Below, in pieces: positions 54,620 through 62,840 of a stretch of 64,000 nucleotides of DNA (position 1 is its first letter; each line of letters begins with the position of its first letter). Source of the stretch: Leptothermofonsia sichuanensis E412. GTDB lineage: Bacteria > Cyanobacteriota > Cyanobacteriia > Leptolyngbyales > Leptolyngbyaceae. The position numbers and the translations under genes are program-made. The notes below the pieces were generated by a model. The model ran no database searches and was not told where the DNA came from. It worked only from the letters and a program-made list of their open reading frames with translations. The stretch lies in NCBI RefSeq assembly GCF_019891175.1, contig NZ_CP072600.1:5704001-5768000 (forward strand). The letters run 5' to 3'.

Positions 54620-55477
54620 GGTAATGTTCTAGGTTTGTTGTTTTCCTTACGAAGAACTGGTTAGATGGAGAAGTCAGTAGTTGCGGGAACTCAAGTTATG
54701 GTATTAGAACCAATTCACTGCCCTGTGTGTGATGGGATTGAGGTGATCAAACACGGCACAACACCAGACGGCAAACAGCGCTACTTTTGTCAAAACTCAG
54801 GATGCCATCGGCGCACCTTTATTTTGCAATACACCTATCAAGGGTATCTGCCTGAAGTCAAGCAACAAATCAGCGATATGGCAATGAATGGGAGTGGGAT
54901 TCGAGACACTGCCCGTGTCCTTCACATTAGTCCAACGACGGTGATTGAGGAATTAAAAAAAAAGATCGTCAACTCAAAGCCGTGAATGAACTCAAACTGG
55001 CTGAGTTGGAACCCGCTCAAAGCATCGTAAAGCTTTGCCAGGGGGAAGATACAGAGGCAGAAGCCGATGAAATGTGGAGTTTTGTCCAGTCTAAAGCCCA
55101 GCAACGTTGGTTATGGCATGCAATTGACCATCACAGTGGAAAAATATTAGCTTATGTGTTGGCGACGCATCAAGATGAAGCATTCCTCCAACTCAAAGCG
55201 TTATTAGAACCGTTTGGAATTATGCAGTTTTACACAAATGGTTGGGGAACCTATGAGCGGCAGCTTGACCCAAGTCTTCATACCGTTGGCAAACAGAACA
55301 CGCAGAAGATTGAGCGTAAGCATTTGACTTTACGCACGCGCTTGAAGCGATTAGCTCGCAAAACTATTTGCTTTTCTAAGTCCATTCTGATGCATGACAT
55401 TGTGATTGGGCTATTTATTAACCGTTATGAGTTTGGTTTTGCTATCTAACCTAAAACAACAAGTCTAGAACACGACC
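54620..55477 (+). mobile_element. IS1-family insertion sequence (858 bp)
   Basis: Imperfect terminal repeats GGTAATGTTCTAGGTTTGTTGT and (reverse) GGTCGTGTTCTAGACTTGTTGT. Two overlapping frames as usual for IS1. Inserted in IS982 copy A, which makes it the younger of the two insertions. Confidence 0.85.
54665..55449 (+). CDS. IS1 InsA/InsB' transposase (frameshift gene)
   Basis: InsA (54665-54985) has the zinc finger C-P-V-C...Y-F-C-Q-N-S-G-C and the following helix-turn-helix G-S-G-I-R-D-T-A-R-V-L-H-I-S. InsB (54982-55449) has E-A-D-E-M-W-S-F-V (first catalytic acid), the second acid region Y-T-N-G-W-G-T-Y and I-E-R-K-H-L-T-L-R-T-R. An A9 run at 54955-54963 just before the overlap is the expected -1 slippery site that fuses the two. 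Looks potentially active. Confidence 0.87.
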
Positions 55478-55815
55478 CTTAACAGCCGAGTTAGCCCAGC
55501 AGGGCTTAATGCTCCTAACCCCCCGGCGCAAAACCATGCAAGACTATGACCCCGTCTTTAACCAAATTCTGAGTCATCATCGCCAGATGGTGGAGACCGC
55601 TATCGGTCATCTCTGCCACGGGTTCGATATTGAACGGGTCTTAGCCCGCGATATGTGGCATTTAACCAGTCGCTTGGCTCGTAAACTCTTAGCCCACCCC
55701 CTCATGGTCTGGCTCAATCACCAGCAATCCCGTCCGTGGCTACAGTTCGAGAGTATTATTACTCAGTGATGTCAAACATTTAAGTTGCACATCACGTTAG
55801 TACCCTATTTATTTG

Positions 55816-56085
55816 CTAGTCTCTTAAGTCGAAGGTGGGATAGCATTTGCAGTACAACAAAATGTAAAACAACTTGTCGCGACTGGTGCGTAGGGTTGCT
55901 TTTCGTCCTCCTCCAGGGTCCCGTTGACGCACGACATCGGGTTTATTCCGACTCTGCTGATAAGCCTCACTAGAACTGGGTAGGAGTTTCTCAAATACTT
56001 GACGATTGAGTCCTGTCATTGCCCGCAACAGACGGTCATCTCGGAAAATGCGTTTTAACTTCAGTATTGGTAGAGCATCGTTCAA
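55816..56085 (-). pseudogene. IS5-type transposase N-terminal remnant
   Basis: 89 codons. L-T-x-L-N-R-Q-V-F-E-K-L-L-P near the start, G-G-G-R-K-A-T-L and K-L-F-Y-I-L-L-Y-C-K-C-Y-P-T-F-D-L are typical of the N-terminal helix-turn-helix domain of cyanobacterial IS5-like transposases. It stops where IS982 copy A ends, so the catalytic domain is missing. Confidence 0.8.
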
Positions 56086-56102
56086 CTGCCAACTATTATC
56101 CC

Positions 56103-56306
56103 TTATTTCCCAACAGATCTAATTTCTAATTCTCGGGCGATCTCATGATGATTGCGACTCTCATCGGCTAGCATCACAATCCTTGCCCTCAAGGCTACTT
56201 GCTGAGGGGTGCTATGACGATTGAGCAACGTTTGCAACTGCTGCCACTCCTCTGGCTCTAACTTTAGAGGTTTTGGCTTTAGTCCTGGCAACTTTCCTTC
56301 CTCCAC
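56103..56306 (-). pseudogene. IS630-type transposase N-terminal remnant
   Basis: 67 codons from a GTG. L-E-P-E-E-W-Q-Q-L-Q-T-L-L-N-R-H-S-T-P-Q-Q-V-A-L-R-A-R-I-V and H-H-E-I-A-R-E-L-E-I are the opening helices of an IS630 transposase different from the two full copies in this window. It is truncated 17 bp before the IS5 remnant, giving nested insertions. Confidence 0.75.
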
Positions 56307-56391
56307 TTACTGTACCCTTAAATGGTACCTCCACTTCCGCCCTTGATGTACTAGCAGCCTTAAAGCCACGCCCCAATGTGGGAACGAAGCA

Positions 56392-56463
56392 GGCTAACGG
56401 CTCGCGCTTCACCTGCGCCGCAAAGCGTAGCGGCGCGGCGTCAGGTGGATGTGCGTGTTGGGC
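56392..56463 (-). repeat. attC site 1 (integron cassette recombination site)
   Basis: On the minus strand it starts GCCCAAC (R-Y-Y-Y-A-A-C) and ends GTTAGCC (one base off G-T-T-R-R-R-Y). The arms between are a long imperfect palindrome (acctgcgccgc and gcggcgcggcgtcaggt). About 72 bp. It lies 3' of the SMI1/KNR4 gene, as attC must. Confidence 0.72.
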
Positions 56464-56487
56464 GTTGTTTGTAACAGCTTCTACTCC

Positions 56488-57021
56488 CTAACGATAAAAC
56501 TCAATCTGCTTTTGAATAAACTCTGCTAAGGATTCCGCTCGAGTGAATTTCCCGACCTGCCATTCGGCAGGATTGAAGGGGTCTGCATGCTCTGTCCATA
56601 TCAGACTTACAACGTCCGTTGAACGATTGAGGCAGAATGCTTCCCTATACCCTGTTGGACTTCCAGCAACGGCAAAAGGAATTTCACTAACACCAAATTC
56701 AGACCGTAAAACGCTGTCATCAATGAAAGTCCTATATGCAGTTTCAATGTCCTGAATGCCGAGAAAAGTATGTCTTTCGTAAACATCCCAACCTGAAACG
56801 CTCTTGAAAATTCCTTTCTTGGCTCCATTATTGTGAACGCGCTGGCCATTGTTTATTGCCAAAAGAACTTTCAAGGAAGAAGGAAGCTCAAAGCCAAGTC
56901 GTGTCTCTAGTGCATGAATTTGCTCAGTAGAACACGGTGGATTTAGAATCAGGTGTACCTCACCATACAATTCCAGAACTTGCTGAAATTGTTCCCAAGA
57001 TTCAGCTATATCTGGCACCAT
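56488..57021 (-). CDS. SMI1/KNR4 family protein, cassette gene
   Basis: 177 residues. The SUKH/SMI1-KNR4 fold shows in P-C-S-T-E-Q-I-H-A-L-E-T-R-L-G-F-E-L-P-S-S-L-K-V-L-L-A-I-N-N-G-Q near 28-60, then W-D-V-Y-E-R-H-T-F-L-G and F-A-V-A-G-S-P-T-G near 118. In bacteria such proteins are mostly immunity proteins against contact-dependent or polymorphic toxins. No toxin gene is adjacent. It is bounded by attC sites 1 and 2 and has almost no promoter space, as expected of an integron cassette. Complete. Confidence 0.87.
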   Translation of the reverse strand: MVPDIAESWEQFQQVLELYGEVHLILNPPCSTEQIHALETRLGFELPSSLKVLLAINNGQRVHNNGAKKGIFKSVSGWDVYERHTFLGIQDIETAYRTFIDDSVLRSEFGVSEIPFAVAGSPTGYREAFCLNRSTDVVSLIWTEHADPFNPAEWQVGKFTRAESLAEFIQKQIEFYR

Positions 57022-57059
57022 AGTTTCTTGTTTACCTTATTATTTTAAGGAGTTCAAAT

Positions 57060-57189
57060 GTCTAACGGGGAACGTTACCCGCGGCTGGGCGGGGCAGGAG
57101 AACGCCGTTTTGCCGGAACCGACTTGAAGCCACGCAAACTGCTTAGAAATGCGGCGGCTCCCACGTGTCGGGTGCACGCTGTGTTAGGT
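57060..57189 (-). repeat. attC site 2
   Basis: Minus strand: ACCTAAC at the start and GTTAGAC at the end, both perfect core sites, enclosing a 130-bp imperfect palindrome (agcgtgcacccgacacgtgg and further arms). This length is typical of long chromosomal-integron sites. It follows the 57216-57593 gene and precedes the SMI1 gene. Confidence 0.8.
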
Positions 57190-57215
57190 GCTTCTTGATA
57201 TTTCTTCTATCGGAT

Positions 57216-57593
57216 TTACTTTCCTCGATTCGCTTTAACCACCCATTTCGGGTCATCGGGCTTTTTAGCATCCAATGGAAAATTTCTACGAATACTTGTA
57301 AAACTCAGTAATTCTATAGGTGATAACTGACTGATTTCATCGGCAGTTTCAACGTTCTGCACTGGTATCCAGGTTGTGTACTGTGGGTCCTTTCCGTCCT
57401 GCCAATCTATCCGCTCATAAAACTCATAAAAGTATAGTTGCCCACAATCCTTACATTTCTTCAGTTGCCGAATAAGGTGATAATCATCTTCATACACTTT
57501 AATAGTGATCAGGTCATTGATGAGTTGATCCATTGATGGATTTCCGTTTTTCCAAAGATGACATTCTGTGGGTAAAAAATTATAAATTACCAC
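57216..57593 (-). CDS. Hypothetical cassette protein, possible immunity-type
   Basis: 125 residues. C-K-D-C near residue 47 followed by G-Q-L-Y-F-Y-E-F-Y-E-R-I-D-W-Q-D-G-K-D-P-Q-Y, a pattern I associate with small bacterial proteins found among toxin-immunity gene sets, but I cannot name a family. A second zinc pair is not visible. Intact, with attC sites on both sides. The coding sequence ends 27 bp before attC 2, so gene and site form one cassette. Confidence 0.7.
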   Translation of the reverse strand: MVIYNFLPTECHLWKNGNPSMDQLINDLITIKVYEDDYHLIRQLKKCKDCGQLYFYEFYERIDWQDGKDPQYTTWIPVQNVETADEISQLSPIELLSFTSIRRNFPLDAKKPDDPKWVVKANRGK

Positions 57594-57625
57594 GGTTATT
57601 TTACCTTAAGAGTTACACTTTGAGC

Positions 57626-57712
57626 GCCTAACGACTCGGTTGAGCGGCGACCAATCAACCTGAACGACAGGCGAAGAGCCTTTTCACGTCCGCTCCAACT
57701 GGATTGTTAGAC
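57626..57712 (-). repeat. attC site 3
   Basis: Minus strand: GTCTAAC at the start and GTTAGGC at the end, perfect core sites. Inner arms AATCCAGTTGGAGCGG and CCGCTCAACCGAGT pair imperfectly, with the usual spacer bulges. 87 bp. It is the clearest of the three. Confidence 0.85.
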
Positions 57713-57727
57713 CGTTGTCCAACACGA

Positions 57728-58030
57728 CTAACTTTCAAGTAACCACTTTTCGTAATCGCAGTAAATCAGTTTCTGCTTAACGCTGTCTAAAACTTCTTCG
57801 ACCACAGATGAAAGTACCCCTGCGGCTCCAACTCGATACACGTCGTTCAAAAAAGTAGGGTACTCTTTTCCTGTAAATTCAGCGATTACTTGAGCTAGAC
57901 TCCGATCCGACATCTGTTCATACAGAATCGGCAGCAGGGGAAAATACTCTTGCTCTTCGATACCCTCTGGAGAAGCGCATTGAAGCAGTTGGTAGTTACT
58001 GACGAGATGGGCTGAAATTGTCTTTTGCAT
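57728..58030 (-). CDS. DUF3349-like small protein, cassette gene
   Basis: 100 residues. P-E-G-I-E-E-Q-E-Y-F-P-L-L-P-I-L near 20-35 and the helical remainder resemble DUF3349 proteins (P-x-G-V-P-x-x-D-Y-x-P-L-L). Function unknown. It ends 16 bp before attC 3, fitting an integron cassette. Upstream (58031-58179) another minus-strand frame is open (to 58232), with P-P-N-D-I-I-I-L-G-T-G-D near its start. It may be the 3' end of another gene cut by the IS5 element, but I cannot support it. Confidence 0.65.
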   Translation of the reverse strand: MQKTISAHLVSNYQLLQCASPEGIEEQEYFPLLPILYEQMSDRSLAQVIAEFTGKEYPTFLNDVYRVGAAGVLSSVVEEVLDSVKQKLIYCDYEKWLLES

Positions 58031-58179
58031 GACAGCTCCCTGTCAATGGATAGGAAGAATGACGGTAGACGTTGAAATTAATGCCTTGGAAACTGGCAGC
58101 TTGAACTGCTTTTGAATCAGCAATCATGGTGACAATTCCCATTTGATCGCCTGTTCCCAAAATAATTATATCGTTTGGG

Positions 58180-59246
58180 GGCGTTGTTGCATGAAGAGGG
58201 GTTGCGGAGGGTAGAGCCATGGTAAGTTTCAATTACCACACAAAGACCACGCCATGAAACCTCAATACCGCATCCGCAATTGGTCTGAGTATAATGCCGG
58301 ATTGAAACAGAGGGGAAGCCTCACTTTCTGAGTCGAGGAATCTGTTCTGGAGCAGTGGGTGGTTGAAGATTTGAGTGGTAAACCCGGTGGGTCCATCCTC
58401 TACAGTGACCTTGCCATTGAAACAATGGCGACTGTCAAAGCTGTCTATCGTCTGGCGGGACGGCAATACCAAGGACTTCTCGAATCGATTTTCGAGTTGA
58501 TGGGGATTGACTTGCCCGTACCAGATCACAGTACCCTCTCGCGTAGAGTCGGGAAACTTTCCATCCCCTGGCCCGTGATGCCGAAGCACGGTGCTCGTCA
58601 TGTCGTGGTGGATTCAACTGGGGTGAAAAGTCTGTGGGGCAGGGGAGTGGAAAACTCGTCAACAAGGGGGTGAGCCAACGCCGCACTTGGCCCAAGGTGC
58701 ACTTAGGGGTGGATGAAGCCACAGGTAAGATTGTGGCAATGGTCGTGACGACCCATAATGTGGCAGATGGTGAAGTGCTTGCAGATATCCTGGAGCAGAT
58801 TGAGGATGAGATTGAACAGGTTTCAACCGATGGTACTGATGACCATCAGTATTGCTATGACGAGATTGATGCCAGAGGAGCCAAAGCCGTAATCCCCCCA
58901 AGAAAGGATATCAAAATCTGGCAGCATGGCAATCGTCAACGCAGAGCACTATCAACGCGACGAGAACCTGCGCTCGATTCGTAAGCATGGACGCAAGTGT
59001 TGGCAGCGTGACTCTGGTTATCATCGTCGCTCGATTGCGGAAACCACCATGTCTCGTTTCAAAACGATCTTTGGCGGCAATTTCAGTGCCCATAAATTTG
59101 ACCATCAAGCAGTGGAACTATTCATCAAATGGGCTGCGCTCAATCGGATGATGCAGATTGCTAAACCCGATAGCTACAAGGTTGAAGCTTAATACTAAAA
59201 CGACCTTAAGTGGATCTGACCATTTTCCTAATCATGCAACAAAGCC
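58180..59246 (+). mobile_element. IS5-family insertion sequence (1067 bp), inactive
   Basis: Ends GGCGTTGTTGCATGAAGAG and (reverse) GGCTTTGTTGCATGATTAGG form terminal inverted repeats. It carries one broken transposase gene. The right end abuts the TIR-gene 5' sequence exactly. No clear target duplication is seen, which suggests later rearrangement. Confidence 0.82.
58254..59192 (+). pseudogene. IS5-type transposase with nonsense and frameshift mutations
   Basis: M-K-P-Q-Y-R-I-R-N-W-S-E-Y-N at 58254 starts the protein. A TGA at 58326-58332 stands where a Trp is expected (S-L-T-F, then V-E-E-S). After H-V-V-V-D-S-T-G-V (first catalytic Asp) the frame shifts near 58630, continuing W-P-K-V-H-L-G-V-D-E-A-T-G. 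It shifts again near 58930 into R-D-E-N-L-R-S-I-R...G-Y-H-R-R-S-I-A-E-T-T-M-S-R-F-K (catalytic Glu). At least three lesions, so clearly dead. Confidence 0.87.
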
Positions 59247-59271
59247 TGTCAGAGGTGTTCATCTCCTACTC

Positions 59272-60278
59272 ACGCGATGTGCAACTAATCGCAAAGAAAA
59301 GGTTTCATCTCCAGGCACTAGAGCTATCAAGGATTCTAGTGTTTTAGGAGGATGAAACCATGTTTGACATCGAAGAGTTTATCATTGCCGTCTATCTGTG
59401 CGTTGAGCATCATCTCGAATCGTTACTGAGCCTGTATCCTCCGCGCTCACGCGGCTTCGCGCCGGGCTTGAGCGACCGCGAAGTGCTGACCCTGGAAATC
59501 GTCGGTGAGGTTTTAGGCTATCACCACGATAGCGAGATTTGGAAATATTTCCGGCGGCACTGGCGCGCCTGGTTTCCCAAGTTGGGGCATCGCAGTACCT
59601 TTGTCCGACAAGCGGCTAATCTTTGGCAGTACAAACAGTTGCTGCATCAGCGCCTGATTGAGTCCCTGGAAGCAGACCAGCAAACCCTCTATCTCGTTGA
59701 TGGGTTTCCCATGCCGGTGTGCGGCTTTCAGCGGGCACCCCAAGCCCGTGTCTTTCAAGGATTCGCCAGCTTTGGTCGCTCTGCTACCAAACGTGGCACC
59801 TTCTATGGCTTTCGTGGGCATCTGTTGAACAATGCCCAGGGAGTGGTCCTGGGTTTAGCCCTCACCGCCGCCAACGTCGATGAGCGAGACGTGGTGCCGG
59901 AGTTGACCATCGGACTTGAGGGACTCTTGCTGGGCGATAAAGGCTATATTCGTCAGTCCTTAACAGCCGAGTTAGCCCAGCAGGGCTTAATGCTCCTAAC
60001 CCCCCGGCGCAAAACCATGCAAGACTATGACCCCGTCTTTAACCAAATTCTGAGTCATCATCGCCAGATGGTGGAGACCGCTATCGGTCATCTCTGCCAC
60101 GGGTTCGATATTGAACGGGTCTTAGCCCGCGATATGTGGCATTTAACCAGTCGCTTGGCTCGTAAACTCTTAGCCCACCCCCTCATGGTCTGGCTCAATC
60201 ACCAGCAATCCCGTCCGTGGCTACAGTTCGAGAGTATTATTACTCAGTGATGTCAAACATTTAAGTTGCACATCACGT
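59272..60278 (+). mobile_element. IS982-family insertion sequence, copy B (1007 bp)
   Basis: Uninterrupted copy with ends ACGCGATGTGCAAC and (reverse) ACGTGATGTGCAAC. It splits the TIR-WD40 gene after codon 10; TIR coding sequence resumes at about 60289. Confidence 0.87.
59360..60250 (+). CDS. IS982 family transposase
   Basis: 296 residues, complete. L-S-D-R-E-V-L-T-L-E-I-V-G near 38 (N-terminal helical region), L-V-D-G-F-P-M-P-V-C near 112 (first catalytic Asp), F-Y-G-F-R-G-H-L near 150, L-L-L-G-D-K-G-Y near 188 (second Asp) and a C-terminal Glu region V-E-T-A-I-G-H-L near 235. A strong taggaggatgaaacc ribosome-binding site precedes ATG 59360. Probably the active source for this family here. 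Confidence 0.9.
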   Translation: MFDIEEFIIAVYLCVEHHLESLLSLYPPRSRGFAPGLSDREVLTLEIVGEVLGYHHDSEIWKYFRRHWRAWFPKLGHRSTFVRQAANLWQYKQLLHQRLIESLEADQQTLYLVDGFPMPVCGFQRAPQARVFQGFASFGRSATKRGTFYGFRGHLLNNAQGVVLGLALTAANVDERDVVPELTIGLEGLLLGDKGYIRQSLTAELAQQGLMLLTPRRKTMQDYDPVFNQILSHHRQMVETAIGHLCHGFDIERVLARDMWHLTSRLARKLLAHPLMVWLNHQQSRPWLQFESIITQ

Positions 60279-60288
60279 AACTAGTGTC

Positions 60289-60776
60289 GAGACAAAGATT
60301 TTGTTAAAGCGCTTCATGCAAAGCTGACCCATCAAAACCGGGATACCTGGGTTGACTGGGAGGACGTTCCGATTACATCGGATTGGTGGCAGGAAATTGA
60401 AGCGGGGATTGGGGGCACTGACACTTTTGTGTTTGTCATCAGCCCCGACTCTGTGGCCTCTGAGGTTTGCAATGATGAGCTGAGCCATGCTCTGAATAAC
60501 CACAAACGGTTAGTCCCCATTTTGCGGGGAGATGGGTTTGATCATAATCGGCTGCACCCGGATCTCAAGCGACATAACTGGCTGTTGTTCCAGGAAAGCG
60601 ATGACTTTGACCAGTCCTTTCAACTGCTGCTCAAGGTGATTGATACAGATCTGGATTACGTGCGCCAGCATACGCGGGTTCTGGTGAAGGCGATCGAGTG
60701 GCGCAACCGCGATCGCAACCCCGACCTTTTGCTGCGCGGCAGCGATCTGGAATCTGTTTTGCAATGGCTGACATAG
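60289..60776 (+). pseudogene. TIR domain part of a TIR-TM-WD40 gene
   Basis: After IS982 the frame reads C-R-D-K-D-F-V-K-A-L-H-A-K-L and continues through W-V-D-W-E-D-V-P, W-W-Q-E-I-E-A-G-I (the TIR catalytic Glu region), F-V-F-V-I-S-P-D-S-V-A-S-E-V-C and R-L-V-P-I-L-R-G. The spacer that follows matches the usual linker of cyanobacterial TIR-WD40 proteins (L-V-K-A-I-E-W, L-L-R-G-S-D-L-E). A TAG ends it at 60774-60776 where the family has a coding triplet. From 60784 to 60956 the linker goes on in another frame (P-N-P-E-R-Q-R-E-C-I-N, then a transmembrane stretch V-A-L-V-A-A-V-G-G-L-A-I-A). Confidence 0.85.
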
Positions 60777-60956
60777 AACACTGAAAAGGAACCCAAATCC
60801 AGAACGGCAACGGGAATGTATCAACGAGAGCTGCAAAGCGGAAGTTGAACGCCGTGAAGCCGAAATTCAGCGGGAGAAAACGGTTCGCAAGCGGATTACC
60901 GTTGCCCTGGTTGCCGCTGTTGGTGGCCTGGCGATCGCCACCGAGCTGGGTCTGGT

Positions 60957-62840
60957 GTGTTTAGCCAGTTTCAAGCAGCAGAAGCTCGTCGCAAACAGGC
61001 TGAGATGAATGAAATCAATGCCATCAGCCTTTCTTCAACGGTCAGACCCTGGAATCTTCAGGGTAAAGTGCTGCAAACTCTCCAGGGACACCAGAGCCGG
61101 GTTCTGGATATCAGCTTCAGCCCGGATGGACGATGGATTGCCACTGCTAGTGCCGATAAAACGGTTAAACTCTGGAACCGACAGGGCAAACTTCTAAAAA
61201 CCCTGAATGGGCATAGTAATAATGTGAACAGTGTCCGCTTCAGCCCAGATGGGCAGCGGTTCGCCACAGCTAGCAGCGATCGCACCGTCATCCTCTGGAA
61301 CCGGGATGGCAACCCCCTGCAAACCTTAAAGGGGCACGGCAATGAAGTCAAGCGAGCAGTCTTCAGTCCCAATGGGCAACTCATTGCCACCGCCAGTACC
61401 GACCAGACGGTGAAGCTCTGGACGCTCGATGGCAAACCCTCGACGACGCTAGCCGGTCATCAGCGAGGGGTGTGGGATGTTGTCTTCAGTCCCGATGGTA
61501 ACGGGCTGGCCACTGCCAGTGATGACAAAACTGCCCGCCTCTGGAAGTTGGATGGCACCCTGCTGCATACCCTGAGCGATCATACTGATGGTGTCCTGTG
61601 CGTCAGCTTCAGCCCCGATGGGCAGACCCTGGCCACTTCTGGCTATGACCAGACGGTAAAGCTCTGGAACCTGGACGGCATCTTGCTCAATACACTCAAG
61701 GGCCATGCGGATCTGGTATACAGTCTTCAGTTCAGCCCCGATGGAGAAACCCTGGCAACTGCCAGCTTTGATCAAACAGCCAAAATCTGGCAGGTTCGCA
61801 GCGATCGCCTCCATATCCTATCAGGACATCGCAACTGGGTGTTTGACGTTGCTTTCAGCCCGGATGGGCAGGCGATCGCCACCGCCAGCCGGGACAAAAC
61901 GGTCAAACTCTGGAATCGCTTTGGTAACTACCTGCGCACCTTTGACAATCAAGATGCCGTATTTAGTGTCAGCTTCAGCCCCGACAGCCAGACCATTGCC
62001 GCTGCCAGCAACGATTTCACCGTCAAACTCTGGAACCGGGACGGTCGGCTGATCAATACCTTAACCGGGCATCAAAGTGGAATCTGGTCTGTTGCCTTCA
62101 GTCCCGATAGCCAGCTCATTGCCACTGCCAGCGCCGACAAAACAGCCAAACTCTGGAAGGCCGATGGAACCTTTCTGAAAACGCTGAACGGGCACCAGGA
62201 TAACGTCAATAGTGTCAGCTTTAGCCCCGATGGCAACACCCTGGTCACCGCCAGTTCAGACAGTACCGTGAGACTCTGGAACCGGGATGGTCAGTTGCTC
62301 AAAACGATTAAGGGCCATGATGGAGGCATTTGGGATGTCAGTTTCAGCCCCGATGGCAACACCCTGGTCACCGCCAGTTCCGATAAAACCGTCAAGCTCT
62401 GGAGTCGAGACGGTAAACTGCTGCGCACCTTAAAAGGGCATCTCCAGGATGCCAGAAGTGTTCGCTTTAGCCCCAATGGTCAAACCCTGGCTTCTGCCAG
62501 TTTTGACAAAACTATCCGGCTGTGGAGCCTGGATGGCAGGTTGCTTAAAATTCTGCAAGGGCACACGGATTCGCTGGCCAATATTGCCTTCAGCCCCGAT
62601 GGAAAAACACTGGCATCGACGGGCACAGACAACACAGGGGTTCTCTGGAATCTGGAGTATCTGGGTAATCTGGACAGCCTGATTACCTATAGCTGTCACT
62701 GGTTGCAGAATTACCTGACCTACAATCCCAATGTGCAGGAAAGCGATCGCGCCATGTGCAGCGGGGTTGCCCACGACAGAGAGCCATCCAAATTGGGCGC
62801 GATCGCCCCAATATCCACTTTTATGAATTCTATAAATTAA
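60957..62840 (+). CDS. WD40-repeat part of the decayed TIR-WD40 gene (13 repeats)
   Basis: 627 codons from a GTG at 60957, in the same frame as the TIR part but cut off from it by two shifts. The first about 40 residues are the helical end of the linker (Q-F-Q-A-A-E-A-R-R-K-Q-A-E). Then come 13 WD40 repeats of about 41 residues, each with F-S-P-D-G and a closing T-V-K-L-W, enough for about two seven-bladed propellers. The tail (C-H-W-L-Q-N-Y-L-T-Y-N-P-N-V-Q-E-S-D-R) is the standard ending of cyanobacterial TIR- or NACHT-WD40 proteins. No good ribosome-binding site, so expression is doubtful although the frame is clean over 1.9 kb. Confidence 0.85.
   Translation: MFSQFQAAEARRKQAEMNEINAISLSSTVRPWNLQGKVLQTLQGHQSRVLDISFSPDGRWIATASADKTVKLWNRQGKLLKTLNGHSNNVNSVRFSPDGQRFATASSDRTVILWNRDGNPLQTLKGHGNEVKRAVFSPNGQLIATASTDQTVKLWTLDGKPSTTLAGHQRGVWDVVFSPDGNGLATASDDKTARLWKLDGTLLHTLSDHTDGVLCVSFSPDGQTLATSGYDQTVKLWNLDGILLNTLKGHADLVYSLQFSPDGETLATASFDQTAKIWQVRSDRLHILSGHRNWVFDVAFSPDGQAIATASRDKTVKLWNRFGNYLRTFDNQDAVFSVSFSPDSQTIAAASNDFTVKLWNRDGRLINTLTGHQSGIWSVAFSPDSQLIATASADKTAKLWKADGTFLKTLNGHQDNVNSVSFSPDGNTLVTASSDSTVRLWNRDGQLLKTIKGHDGGIWDVSFSPDGNTLVTASSDKTVKLWSRDGKLLRTLKGHLQDARSVRFSPNGQTLASASFDKTIRLWSLDGRLLKILQGHTDSLANIAFSPDGKTLASTGTDNTGVLWNLEYLGNLDSLITYSCHWLQNYLTYNPNVQESDRAMCSGVAHDREPSKLGAIAPISTFMNSIN

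Larger units (their letters stand above)
54030..55769 (+). pseudogene. IS982 transposase split by IS1 insertion
   Basis: The N-terminal part (54030-54619) ends at G-L-L-L-G-D-K-G-Y and the C-terminal part resumes at about 55478 (L-T-A-E-L-A-Q-Q-G-L-M-L-L). Catalytic first Asp: L-V-D-G-F-P-M-P-V-C. Compared with the intact copy B, 9 bp (tcgtcagtc) are lost at the junction instead of the duplication expected from IS1. Confidence 0.85.
53942..55797 (+). mobile_element. IS982-family element, copy A, interrupted by IS1
   Basis: Ends ACGCGATGTGCAAC and (reverse) ACGTGATGTGCAAC, as in copy B (59272-60278). Without the inner IS1-type element it would be the same about 1 kb element. Its left flank is TIR-gene sequence and its right flank is an unrelated IS5-type remnant, so it has been rearranged since insertion. 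Confidence 0.85.

Noticed and set aside
57996-58232. 78-residue minus-strand frame between the DUF3349-like gene and the IS5 element
   Set aside because: It overlaps the start of the DUF3349-like gene, its first residues come from the IS end, and I see no family match. It may be a gene remnant, but that is not supportable.
60957-62840. WD40 ORF as an independent functional gene
   Set aside because: The GTG start lies inside the former linker, without a clear ribosome-binding site, and upstream parts of the same protein are present in broken form. It is treated as part of a decayed gene.
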